Shown here piece by piece: positions 1-12,600 of a stretch of 64,000 nt of DNA. A program made the position numbers and the translations under genes. Below the pieces are notes generated by a model. That model was given only the letters and a program-made list of their open reading frames with translations, had not been told where the DNA came from and made no database searches. The first letter of the stretch is position 1. Every line of letters begins with the position of its first letter. The stretch comes from Strix aluco (Eukaryota > Chordata > Aves > Strigiformes > Strigidae). Where the stretch lies: contig NC_133932.1 in the NCBI RefSeq assembly GCF_031877795.1, positions 20,152,180 to 20,216,179 on the forward strand, in the 5' to 3' direction.

Positions 1-3000
1 GGGATTCAAGTGAATTCATTGAGAACATGTCACCTTATATTAACAGTGAAATATATTGGATGTCATGAAAAATAAATGTTTCCAACAAATTTACAGAGTT
101 TGAAGCTCTTGAAGTTCAGCTTTCGTGATACAAGCAATTGCTCTGGGACGATGGAGGGGGTATATGCAAGTAACACAGGGCACTACAAGAATAAAATATT
201 TGTAAAAGCTCCTCGTTTATCTGCCAGAGTAAAATGGAGTTCATCTCTTGCTAAGATCAGTGTCTGTATCTCTGTGCCTTCTGCTACAGCTACATGAAAT
301 GTTAATCCCTGATGCACAGCGAAGAATATAACACCTTGTTTAGTAACTGGGGATACTCTTGCTGTTGACTGCTGCAGGACAAAAGGCAGAACCCTGAATT
401 CACAGCTTGCTACATGCTGAGCCTCCTGGGTCACCTAGAAATGCAGCTGACCCGTGGAGTGTCTGCCCTGTGCGTGTTCCTCCTTACCTGTGGGCAGGGC
501 ACAGAAGATGTTCTCTTATCTTGTGATGCTGTCTCAGTGTGCTCCTGCTTTACGAGAATCCTAATTTATCTTAGCAGTAACAAATGTTGTTGTTTGTAAA
601 GTAGAAAGTAACTGTTTCAGACTGTCCCTTTCTCTGCTGGAGCCTGTTTCACTGCCCTCCTTCCAACTTTGCGTTAAACTGGAATTGCTTGTGGGACTGT
701 GCCGTGAGGAGGGGGATAGTCATTGCTTCACAGCAATAGGGTACAGACTCCAAAGAGATCCGCGGAGGAATCCCTGTGCCCCTGTCTTTTCCTTTGGCCT
801 GCCTTCTCTTATGAAGGTGCTAATTACCCCCTACCTTCATTTAGTGTCAAAGGGTCTTTAGTGACCTTGGAAGAAGAGAAACTGAACTGTCAGTGCTAAT
901 CTCAAACACAAATGTGCAGCCCTTGCCACATTAGTCATGCCTTTGTCACCTCTAGATTGGATTAATGCAGTGCACGGTATGTGGGTCTACAGCTGAAGAC
1001 ACATGCAGAACAGTGTTGTCTGCTTGTTTTAGTGTCACAGGAGAGTATTTTCTAGAGAGAGTGCCCTCAGAATCCTGAGCTGACTTCTCACAGTGGACTG
1101 CTGGAAGCTGGTTTGGCTGTCAGGAAGAGCTTTAAAGCTTACCTGCTGCTCTTACTGCTTTCTATAAGAGGATAAGTTGAAGGATTGAATGGGACTGCAA
1201 TTTAAGACCTAGCCAGGAAATACATCAGAACCCTGCAGCTTGCTTTATTTTTTGTTGGTTTCTTTTCTGTATCAATGATTTTACTATATGGTGCTTTTGT
1301 TTCAAGAGATATCTTTAAAGATACCTGGTTGTGGAACAATACGTAGGCAGTGGAGGTTTTTCTCTCCGATTCACGTGTGAATGGTGCAGAGAAGTCCAGC
1401 TTCCTTCTTGGGACTAGTCAATCACTTGATCAGGTACATAATGACTGTCTCCTGGGAGGGATATAAGGGGTAAGAGATTAACCCCAGTCTGCATTACAAA
1501 TAAGTTTAATGAAGTACTAATGTTGAATACAGAAGGTCATGGCAATGAGGAGATTGGACTATTATGACTGAGCCTGTACACATGAACAGCCTGCAAAGCA
1601 AAGAGCATGCTGGGAGTTATGAGCTGGGGAGGTAAAGACAGTGTCAGTCCTTGGTTCAACTGTTTGCTGAACTGTAACTGGGGATTAAAATATGGTTTTT
1701 CTCTTGTAGTTTTGCTCAGTGTGTTTGTGCAGTTTTTAAATGACTACAGAAATCCTGATTCTTTAACACATCCTTCTCCACGTTGCTCTGGAGGGGACAA
1801 GCTGCACTTTATAACACGTTCTCCAGTGGGGGGTTTCTCTGCACAAGACTACTTTGCCCACATCTGGATACCTATTGGCATGATGGTTCAGAGCCAGCAA
1901 GTGGATCTTAGTCTACAGTAAGATGGTGTGCAGTGACAGTAGGGGAAGGCTCAGCAAGTATATTGGTGTTCATGTCACTAGTTGGTGGCTTTCTCAACAT
2001 AGCTGGTGAATTAGAGCAGCTGTGCGTTGCTGCACTTTGTGCATTGGGTTGTTTTTTAAAATTTGGCTTTGCCTCTTAGTATCTCAGATCAACCTTTTGG
2101 TCCAACTCCTTTTGATGTTGTTACAGCCCATCTACTTGGTTTTAGCAAGATCTGACCTTCGGTGTTCTGGCTTCTCCTGTTCTAACTGGCTGCTAAAATA
2201 GTTTGCTATGGACATGGAGCCAGTGGGATGCAGTAGGCTGTTCATGTTTGGAGACCCCTCTCTTTCTTAAAAGATTTCCCTGGTTGGAACTATGAATCAA
2301 AGCAGTTTTTTCTTTTGGGAAGTAAGAACCTGCCAAAATCCATGTGCAGCTGCTGGGGTTATTTGGGCTACAGAGCCAAATCAACCAGAAAAGTCTCCTG
2401 CTGCATCTTTGCCAGGTCCTCTGGCTAGTTTAAGTCGTTCACACTTTTGCCTGGAGCATAACATTCTGCTTTGCTAGCCTTGTGCAGAGAACTGTTGTTG
2501 TTCTGTCCTTCTAGCAAGACAGTCCCAGAAAACACAGTCTGAACACTCTTGTGTTCCGCTGCTCTGGAGAGAGCCTGCTTTACTCATGGCCCCGTGTTCT
2601 GGGACTTCCATGAAAGAGGAAAGGTGTGATAGAAACAGGTGTGGTTGCAGAAATCTGTTCAAGTGAACTGTGTTGAAATCTGTTCTTCCTTTTAAAGCAA
2701 ATAGGAAAGCAAGGAAGCTCACCTGTGTTAGAGAAGCCATGACTGTTCAGGGCAGAAGTGACTATGCTCGTTTTTGCAGAATGTCAACTTAACATTCTTA
2801 GGGCCCTCAAGCTAGGGTAGAGTTAGTTCCCTACTTCAAAACCTCTACTGATGTCAGCAGAAGACTTATAGAAATGCCTGATTAGATGATGCCCTTACTG
2901 TAGTAATGAAAACCACTTACTGATGTTGTTTAAGGGTCACGCATAGCACTTGGCTTGTAGTAGAGAAACTGCTACCCACTGGATCTATGGCTAGTTCTCA

Positions 3001-3298
3001 CGTGGGTTTTTTTTTTCCTCCTTACGTTTTTCTCTCCCTCAGTATTTCGTTACCTAATGTGTTACTAAATAAGCAATGAAACAAAGATTGCCCACACTAA
3101 AAATGGTGTGTTTAGGGGCTCCTGCTCCAGTGAGATTAAATGTTAATGGGAAATATTGCTCTTACTAGCTCTAGTTTTCCACAGAGTAAGGTGCCTGACC
3201 TTATTCTGTTTCATATTTCTTTGGTCGAAGTTTATCCTGGTAATCCCTTTATTAACTGTGTGTTCTCTCTTTATTCTCCTGCCTAGCTTTCAGCAGAG
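1..3298 (+). other. PTGFRN: PTGFRN intron 1, 3' part
   Basis: The sequence before the first visible PTGFRN exon is the end of intron 1, whose upstream part and the signal-peptide exon lie outside the window. It ends in a pyrimidine-rich stretch (about 3260-3290) before the acceptor. I see no coding exon, RNA gene or interspersed repeat here. Short open frames at 183-434, 1607-1921 and 2474-2740 show no recognisable protein and look like chance. Confidence 0.8.
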
Positions 3299-3652
3299 CG
3301 CGTGTTGTGAGGGTGCCCAAAGGTCCTCTTATTCGAGTCGTGGGCACGGAGGTGGTGATCCCTTGCAGTGTTAGTGACTACGATGGACCCAGTGAACAGA
3401 ACTTTGACTGGGAGTTCTCCCGGGAGACTGACTTCGTGCGGATAGTGAGTACCTGGGATTCTACATTCACCTCTGAGGAGTACCAAAAACGCGTGGGCCA
3501 TGGGGATATCAAACTGAGACGGAGCAGCAACGATGCTGTGGAACTTGTGATTAGAAACATCCAGCCAACTGACCAAGGGAGATACAAATGCTCCACGCCC
3601 AGCACTGATGCCACCGTTCAGGGAAATTATGATGCAGAGGTCCAAGTGAAAG
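3299..3652 (+). CDS. PTGFRN: PTGFRN exon 2: Ig V-type domain 1
   Basis: This exon encodes the membrane-distal Ig domain. It has the B-strand cysteine in [12 protein letters not shown], the core tryptophan in EQNFDW and the F-strand cysteine in [11 protein letters not shown]. These blocks closely match mammalian PTGFRN and are echoed in the paralogue CD101 (exon at 57728-58105, EQNFQW and ECHTPSTD). The donor is GTATTT after AAAG at 3652, leaving phase 1. The acceptor is a run of AG dinucleotides. I chose 3299 because it alone gives a phase-1 start like every other exon of the gene; AG at 3293 or 3296 would give phase 2. The left boundary is therefore certain only within about 5 bases. Confidence 0.93.
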
Positions 3653-6600
3653 GTATTTCTGAAGAGTGAGGTGTGCTCTAAATTTGATTTTGATATTGAT
3701 TATAGATGTACCCTTAAGAATGTTGAATTTCTGTTGCTTATGAGCATTGTGATTTTTTTTTTTTTTTTTCCCTCCTTCTCCCTCTTCCTGTTTTATTCTC
3801 CTAAAAGCCAAAATCAAAAATTGGGAAGTATGATAGAAAAGGCAAGTGAGGTAAAGTGAAGAGAGGCTGTTTACTATAAACACCGCTTTCATTTTTTCTG
3901 TCTAGTAAATATGTAAATAAAAATGGGAAAACTAAGCAGTATGTTTTCTGAAGATGTCTGCAAATATTTAATGTCCCTAAGCCTCTGGGTAGAGAGGCTA
4001 ACTTCAGGTGAAAACACAGCCTGTTTTCTCTCTTATTTATAGTTTCATTTAGGGATCCTTCTATATGAAGGAGGTAATCTTCCTTTTCCCCTTTAGCATG
4101 TTGTTACTGCACTCATGCCCTAGCTTTGCTCTCTCATTTAGCATCCTTTAGTAATAACTTGGGAGGCTATGGTTTTTTTTTTTTCCAAGTGTCTTATCTT
4201 TTATTCCCATGAAAATAAAGATGGTTCTGGATGGGAATAGTCAGAATGACGATGTTTGGATGAGAAACTAAAGTTAGCGGAAGGATAAATGAATTTGAAT
4301 GGTTGTCTTGGCTTGTTTAAAGTGGAGCACTTCTTTTAATGGATTTACACACGAATTTCCTTGTTCCTGGAATATATTTGTGTAGAAGAAGGAATGTTTG
4401 GCCAGGTGTTGCTCTGTGGTAGTTTTGCTGCCTCATATTTAAACAGGTCAGTGTGGGTGTTCTCTTCTTGCTTACGTTTTATGATTCTTGTGTGTTTTGG
4501 TCTTTTTTAATAGTGATTTCCGATGGCTTATCGGTGAGTGGTTCAAAAGCACGTTCCTCAATGTCTCTCAGGCTGTCTGAAGGTGACTCCTTCAAGTTAC
4601 GCTGCTCGGCAGTTACCACCTCACTGGAGCACACTCACCTGCATGTGACTTGGCAGATCAAAAGTGGATCGACTTGGCAGGACATCCTATCTTTGACTCA
4701 TGAGGGCAAATTCCAGCCAGGTCCTGGCTATGAAGAGCGCTACCGTAATGGAGATATCCGCTTGGACACAGGAGCGAATGACACGTATTGGTTATCTGTA
4801 TCCCAGGCCTCCTCAGTGGATGGGGGCGCCTACAGGTGTCTTGTGAGCGAGTGGGTGAGAGGGGCAGATAGCACATGGCAGAAGATTCAAGAGAAGAGCG
4901 TGGAGATAGCAAGTGTGGCAGTCCAACGGACTGGTGAGTGTTTCTGATGGGCCGGGGTCACAACTTGTAGCTACAGCAGTGCTGTGTCCAGACTGCAATA
5001 CTTGAGAGCAGAAATTGGGTAAACTGAACTAAATAAGGATACATTTTAGGAGAACCTAGAGTGCTGTTTGGATAGCTGGCCTGTTTACATCTGAGTTGAT
5101 AGAAAATGCTTGGCATAATTTTTCTAGCTTTTATTTTGGGGAGAAGGGGGATGATGGTGTGGAAGGAATGACTGGAACCTCTTAGATGCCTAGACCTAGA
5201 TTTTGTCATCCTTACTTCACTTGAGATTGCTTCTGGTTTTTATATTTCTTAAATAAATGTTGTATTTAATCCCTGAGCACGCCAAACCTTCCCTCTGCTC
5301 TCTCATTAACATAGGGTTGTCCCATAGCACCAAACAGCTGCACTTCCTGTAAGAGTGGTTTGTGGTTAAGTGACAGATGTGAAGCTCTTCTGTATGTTGT
5401 TTATTAAAATAGCATAGAAAGATGAAGAGAAATGAGGAAGGCAGTGATAATTTAACAGGACAAATTATCCAGTGATTTTTATCACTGTCACTGGATCACT
5501 GGTCTGATTGCTTCACCGTGTTGTCAGGAGTCTAGGACAGTAATGGTTCTGTTAAACACTTCATTGCGTGCTTGACTAAGGAGACAAAAATACATATAGT
5601 GCTGTCCTGAGGATATCCAGATATCCCTGCCCATATCGATTTCAGGAGTAGATGCACTAAGCACTTAATTGCATTAGCATTACCACTGCTAGTTGGAGGA
5701 GGGAAAGCGGGAAGTGATGCCCCTTGTCACTCAATAGGTAGAAAACCAGGCAATGATGGTCCCTCAGAATGTTAGATTATGACAATACTTTAGAAGTGTT
5801 TAGACAGTAAGGGTATCTCTTCATTTTTGTAATCCTTTTATCACTACAGGGATCACTCAGAACTGACTGGCTTTTTGGCTAGCTCATGTAGGTGTAGTTT
5901 TAGTGTCCTGGTGGTACTTAGCCTGTGAAATTTGACAATCTGCCCCCTCTCTTTCAGGGTGTCACTTTTGGAGAGTTTGGTTTAAGTAGGTGGGATTTAA
6001 TCAGTGGCTGAAAACAGGGTGAGGATTGCCAGGACCAGTAGTAGTGCAGTTTTTCTAACGTGGTTTGGGTGTGCGGTTTTGTTTGTGGTGGTTTTTTTTC
6101 TTTGTTTTTTTGTTTAGGGTTTTTTGTCTTCATTTTTAGCTCTGTCATTGGCAGCACTGGCACTTTGTCAGGGACATGAGGCTTTTTTTAAGTTATGCTA
6201 AACGGGATATGTTACTCTCAAGCAAAAAGTTGTGAAAATTTGTACCCATATATCCTGTAGTAGGACTTGAAGAGCATCTTGTGCTGACATCTGAAACCTC
6301 TGCACTTGAATGCTAAAATGAACTTGAATTGTAAATGGTATGTTTGGTTGCTGCACTTCCCTCATTCTCACCTGATGAAAACTGTGGGGTTGAATTTGTA
6401 GAAACAAAATTTAAAAAAAAATAATATATCTAATGAAAAAAGTCATGCACAGCTTATTTGTGTAACTATGTGGGGGTTTTTTTTTGGTTTTGCTCTTCTG
6501 TCTACATGCCCATTGCTTTCATCTCCTAAAATCATGACATCTTTGGGCCTGCCTTTGTTCTCGCATGTCTTTTTCAATAGTGCCTTGCACAACAGGTATA

Positions 6601-9600
6601 TAACCCTAAGTGATGCCTTCAGACATGTCTGTAACTAAAAAGGAGCATTGAGAATATACATATGGGTAAACTCTCTTAGAGTCCCTCTGTAAGTGTATAC
6701 TGCCAGATTCTGAATGTCTGTCACTATTTCATGAAGACTGAAGTGTTCCTTGGAGACATGCTGCTCTTAGCCTTGCAGATGAGTCTTATTTTGTATTCTG
6801 GTATTAGCCTGTTAAATTAACCAGGCTTTCCTACTGATTCCAGTTCCGTGATAGGACAGTGAGGGAAGTCCCAATGAGATACTCGTCAGACAGTGGACTT
6901 CGCTTTACCGCTCGGGTGGGGCTCCCTACCCTCTGTTCAGTTTGACTGCTCTGTGTTATCATAGTTTTCAGTGAGATGAGTATTGCTTGGTTTTATTGGC
7001 AATAGTTGTGGCCACTCAGTTTGCCTCTGGCCTTTATATGTTGTTTCTTGTTCCTGGTGATAGTCCTAGAAAGCTGTTACAGATGGGTACATATTATGTA
7101 GCAGAACATGGTTTTACATAGAAGTCGCTAATCTGCACCAGAGACATAACTGCCTGTTTAAGGCAGGAATCTATATTCTTGCTTGTGATCTTGGTCATAG
7201 ACCTGCTGAGAAGAGCCACTGCTGTAGCAGCCCTGTCTGCTGGCCTCTGTTGAGACTTTAAGAGCAGCCGCATTACATACTGTGGGAACGGTGCTGCATT
7301 GAGATCCAAATCTAATCTTTAGACAATGTAGAATGAGGGAATGAGCAAGTGAAGACATGTGGTGGCCAGGTAACTTGGTGAATGATTTGCAGTGAGGTTT
7401 ACAAATAACACACACAGCACCCCCGGTTCACCTCTCACCAGTAACTAAGGCCAGCTTTTCTACTCCTGGTCTTGACACTTTGATCCCGTGGCTTTCTTTT
7501 AACAAAGCTGTGGCCAGCCTGGTAACCTACAGAATTCAGAAGGTCCTGTTTGAATGCTGGCTATGACCATATGTGCTGTGTATATTAAAAATATTCACTG
7601 GCCAGTGGAGGAGTTTGTTAAATGTATTTTAAGTGTCTATTGGCATTGCTTTAAAGTGTGTGTCGGTCAGAGCAGTAAGTGGAGGAGTCAGCAGTACAAG
7701 GAGTTTTTGCTGCCTTCTGTTTGCTTCCATTTCATGTTTGTGCAGCACACCGGAGGTCAGTCAGGACTCCAACATGTGGCTATGGCTGCTTCTTGTCTAA
7801 ATCTGTTCTGTTAGATGAGCTTGAAAGCATTTCAGCAGAAACCAAGTTGAGTTCTAACGTAGTTCCTAGTGATTCCAGTGGACACTTTATCTTCTGAGAG
7901 ATAGTCCCAAAACACCTTGACCCTCCTGTGAGAACAGAAAACGCTGTACGTGTTTTCTTGCTGTGCAAAGGTGACGTGTGGTCTGTGACCAGGACAAAGC
8001 CTTCATGGAGCAGTTGCTGTTGAGTTGTAAAACCTGTGATCTCTCTCCCTTCCTCCCTCCTGCCCTCATCATGCATCCCTTGCTTGACTGATAACGTGTA
8101 CTTACCTTGTAATAGATCACGCAGCTACATATATCCGACAGGCATTTGAAGGTAGGGCTACTGAGCTACTTCAGAAGCTTCCATAATAGTGTGAAGTCCT
8201 GGAAAACTTACAGTGGGGGGGGAAAAAAAAAAGAAAAAATTATTTTTTGTTTGAATTTTTGTCTCTTCATTTCCAAGCTCTAGATGTGGTCATCTCAACG
8301 AGCAATGTGTCTGTGACCGAGAGAGACTCCCTGGATCTTACATGCAACATCACAACAGACAGGAGTGGTATTTTCCAAGCGGAGGTGATGTGGTATTTTT
8401 CCATGTCACCTGATGATACCTTGTCAGATGCTCAGGTTTTGTTGAGCATGGACCGTGATTCTGTTGTCAGTGATTCAACTCTTATCAGCCTGAGCCATGT
8501 AGATAGGAACTCCTATCGCCTGCTGGTGCGTGATGTGGATGTGGAAGACTCTGGCTACTACTTCTGCCACGCAGCTGTCTGGGTACCACTGCACAACGGG
8601 AGCTGGCATAAGGTGGTGGAGAGGACATCTGCACCAGTCAGTGTGGTGGTGACAGCATTAGGTGAGTGATTCTGCTTTCAGATTTCATGGGTAATGTGCC
8701 ACTCATTCCTTGGTCCCATCAGAAAAGGGAGAGGACCTTGCAGAATCTCTTCTGTGCTAGTTTCTCTCGCTTACAGAATCACAGAATCGTTGAGGTTGGA
8801 AAAGACCTTGAAGATCATCCAGTCCAACCATTAACCTAACACTGACAGTTCCCAACTACACCATATCCCTCAGCGCTATGTCGACCCAACTCTTAAACAC
8901 CTCCAGGGATGGGGACTCCACCACCTCCCTGGGCAGCCCATTCCAACGCCCAACAACCTGTTCTGTAAAGAAATGCTTCCTAATATCCAGTCTAAACCTT
9001 CCCTGGTGCAACTTGAGGCCATTCCCTCTTGTCCTATCACTTATTACGTGGTTAAAGAGACTCATCCCCAGCTCTCTGCAACCTCCTTTCAGGTAGCTGT
9101 AGAGGGTGATGAGGTCTCCCCTCAGCCTCCTCCAGACTAAACACCCCCAGTTCCCTCAGCCGCTCCTTGTACGACATGTGCTCCAGACCCTGCACCAGCT
9201 TCGTTGCCCTTCTCTGGACACGCTCGAGTAATTCAATGTCCTTTTTGTAGTGAGGGGCCCAAAACTGAACACAGTCATCGAGGTGTGGCCTCGCCAGTGC
9301 CGAGTACAGGGGTAAGATCCCTTCCCTGTCCCTGCTGGCCACGCTATTTCTGATACAAGCCAGGATGCCATTGGCCGCCTTGGCCACCTGGGCACACTGC
9401 TGGCTCATGTTCAGCTGGCTGTCAATCAACACCCCCAGGTCCCTCTCTGCCTGGCAGCTCTCCAGCCACTCCTCCCCAAGCCTGTAGCGCTGCTGGGGGT
9501 TACGTCTATCATCTGTATGTAGGACACCTCTCTCTCACATATGAAAATACTGATTTATCCTATGGGGTTTTGGGTTTGTACATTATAGGGTTTTAGGATC

Positions 9601-12600
9601 TCTTACCGTGTGTCCCACCCGTGCATGCCACTTTCTGGTGTCAATGAAGTTTGCAATGGGGAAATAGGACTTAAAAGCTTGCCTTGTTTTTCAGGGGCTG
9701 AAGCTGCCCCTGTTGTCACGTTGTCCCCTTTCGCCTCCTTTGTACCATTAGCAGGGCTCTGATCCAGCAACAAGCATTCTCTGAGCTCTGGACACAGTGA
9801 TATTGGATGCTTCCCCTGATTTTTATGAGTCATATACCATAAAAATTATTTATAATGGAAACTTCATAATGAACTCTAATAGCTTTCAGAGCTGTTGGGT
9901 TTTTGTTTTGCTGTTTTAATCACTAGAGAGACACCACATCCTACTGATGGATTTAGAATGGAACATGCCTTTATACTGCTTTGTTCTCCTCCCTCAACAC
10001 AGAAGTCTATTTTACGAGACCATGTCACATAACTGTTGAGTAGTGTGACTGAGAGAGAGAGACCTGGCTTGTGGCTAACTTAATGTATTAACATCCCACT
10101 CAGTGTGGTACATTTTTCATCACTCAATCCTAGAGATGAGTGGATTCTTAGCCCTTTGGACAAGCAAAGGATTTTTGTGCACTTGAAGTTATAGCTTCCA
10201 TATGTTACTTCGGCATTTCTGCAGCAAGTTTTTTTTAATTCACCAGTGGGGGGAAAAAGTACTTACAGAAACTTGCTGATCTCTTTATTCTCTCCTTCCT
10301 TTATCCCCCAGTGTTCTTGGTGGTTTTCCTTTCTTACAGCTCTAATACTGTCAATGTCTGCATTTTTTTGCAAGGGGCTGGTTAGAAGCACTGTGTTTAA
10401 CAGTTGTTCATTTAAGACTTGTTGACTGAATGAGAAACAGAAGCTGTAGGTAAGAGATTCAACAGGCTTATCTGATCTACCTGGCCTACAAGAGCAGGCT
10501 GACAGTATCTTTCTCTACACCCTTTTGCCAAGACAAATCTGTTTTGGAGATCCACTGTCTCATGCATGCTGCAGATTGTAAAGGTTTTGCTTTGGAGCTT
10601 AAGCTTTGGAGATCTTTCTTTATGCAGATATCCTTAGAAGTTACTTGAGAGAAATACTAAAAATGAAACTCCAGCAAAACTTCTAAAGAGCTTGTCATCT
10701 TAGGGATAGGTCTAGATACATCAGCCTGCCCATCCTGTCTCCTAGTTTAACCTTGGGGAGAGAACAGCTTCAATTTAGAAGCAATGATACTCAGGATGGT
10801 GTTGCAGGATGCTGTAGGTAAGGTATCTGCACCTGCTAAAATTCCCAAAGTATTGGTTGTGTTGGAAGCATGAATGAACGTAGGTGTGAGCTGAGGGAGA
10901 ACTGGCAGAGCTATAGTACTTGATGTTTGTTCCCAGCTTTAACTGGATGCAAGTATCCAGCCCTAAACCCTCTCAGTGTACCTGTTCAGAGCCTCCTGTC
11001 ATCAGAAACTGGTGGTACTGTCCAGTTACAAAGGCAGAGCTCCTCCAGCATAAAAGTATCGAATGAGGCCAGCATATAGAGAGCCTACTCTGAAGCCTGG
11101 TTTTCGGAAATAAATAGCTTTGTCACAAGGTTAAATCCCAGCAACAATGACTTTAAATTTTACATTTTGGCATTGTACGGAGCAGTTGAGCCATGGCTGT
11201 TTCCAAGTGTACTTGTAATGTGTACTAGAAGTGCCCAAGTGATGAATGTCTTAATTTCCTGTCCTATTTCAGCCATTCTAATGCACATTCAGCTTGTGCT
11301 CCCTCCTTCCCCCACTTTTGTGCATGTACATGTATGCACACGTGTTCATACGTGCACAGGTGGACTGCATGCTCATGTACTCTGTCGTAGTGCCGATACC
11401 TGTAGGACTGTTCCTTACTCTTTCCATTCCAATTTGGCATCTTTTGGGAACAGGAGAAGAAAAAAAACTGCTCTTCAGCAGATGCTTGGTTGCTAGGGCA
11501 AGGAAAAGAGGAATAAATTTTCAGCAGTTGAGGTTTTCAACTGCATCCAGAATTCACCAACTCCTCCTCCTTAATGGAAGTTAAGAGCTGCTGGAGTATT
11601 AAGTCATTGAACTGTCAGTGAGGCTGTTCTTTGACAGCTGACAGAGTGGAGGAATGAGGTTTATCCAGCCAGCCTTTTATTCTTTCTAAATCCTCTGTTT
11701 GAGTGTCTGTCAGGGTGAAGTGCCTATCTGGAGTGGTGCTGTCAAAGCCAAAACTCTCTTCTTAGCAGTCCTTCCCCTGCCCACAAATAAAACAAACCTG
11801 AAGTGATTGTCTAAGAACTTGAGTTTCTTGCAGCTTTTTCCTTGTGTTCCTGTCTAGAGAAGTTTCTGCTTTCACAGTCCTTGTTGCTGTAAAAATATTA
11901 ATTGGTCTTGAATGCCCTCTTTTCTGGGGGGTAGGGGGAGGTGAGGGGGAATAAGAGAATTGCAGAGCATGAGCGATATATCATGAGGCCCTGGAGAAGA
12001 CTAGTCTTTTGTGAATGAGACAGGAAGAGTAGTGTAGCGGAAGGATATATGGGGACTTACACCAAAAGCGGGTTTTGGTCACCATTAATAATCTATGCCT
12101 TGGTCACAGCAGAAGGATTCTGTGCATTTTCTTTTTATTTTGCCTTATAGTGAATATGCGCAGAAATCTGCACTTATGTTCACTGGTAGTAGGTACTACA
12201 GACTTATGTAAACAGTACTTTTATTCTTGTGTGTTACCTAACACTGCAGAAAACTCACCCTCAGCATCACTAGATGCTCTAATATCTGGTGTGTATTAAT
12301 GCCCTTGTTCTTGCTAGATGCAAGGACACTGCATGCATAACACTTAATGGCGAGAGATCTTTTCTGCAAGCTGACATAGCAGCAGCCAGCTTGCTTGATA
12401 CAATTGTTTTTATCCTTTACATCTTAAGTCCAAAAGTGCATGTGCACACACAGTTTGTGCAGCAGTTCTATTAAGATGCTTTATTATCTTGGCTTGCTGA
12501 TGAGCTAAGCCCAAGTTTTAGCCTTGGATTGCCTTCTATGTCCCAATTATAGCTTCGGTTAATTGTTTCTAGGAGGGCAAAATGCCAAATAAAACATAGA

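Noticed and set aside
3307..3669. Possibility that the first gene is IGSF3 or IGSF8 rather than PTGFRN
   Set aside because: Six Ig domains, the blocks in each domain and the tail [13 protein letters not shown] fit PTGFRN, and the following gene is CD101, its known neighbour.
9052..9432. Reverse-transcriptase-like minus-strand frame as a possible active gene
   Set aside because: It is only the C-terminal part of CR1 ORF2, frameshifted and lacking the catalytic region and endonuclease.
11167..11496. 109-codon frame in intron 4
   Set aside because: There is no similarity or splice support; it overlaps an alternating purine-pyrimidine stretch.
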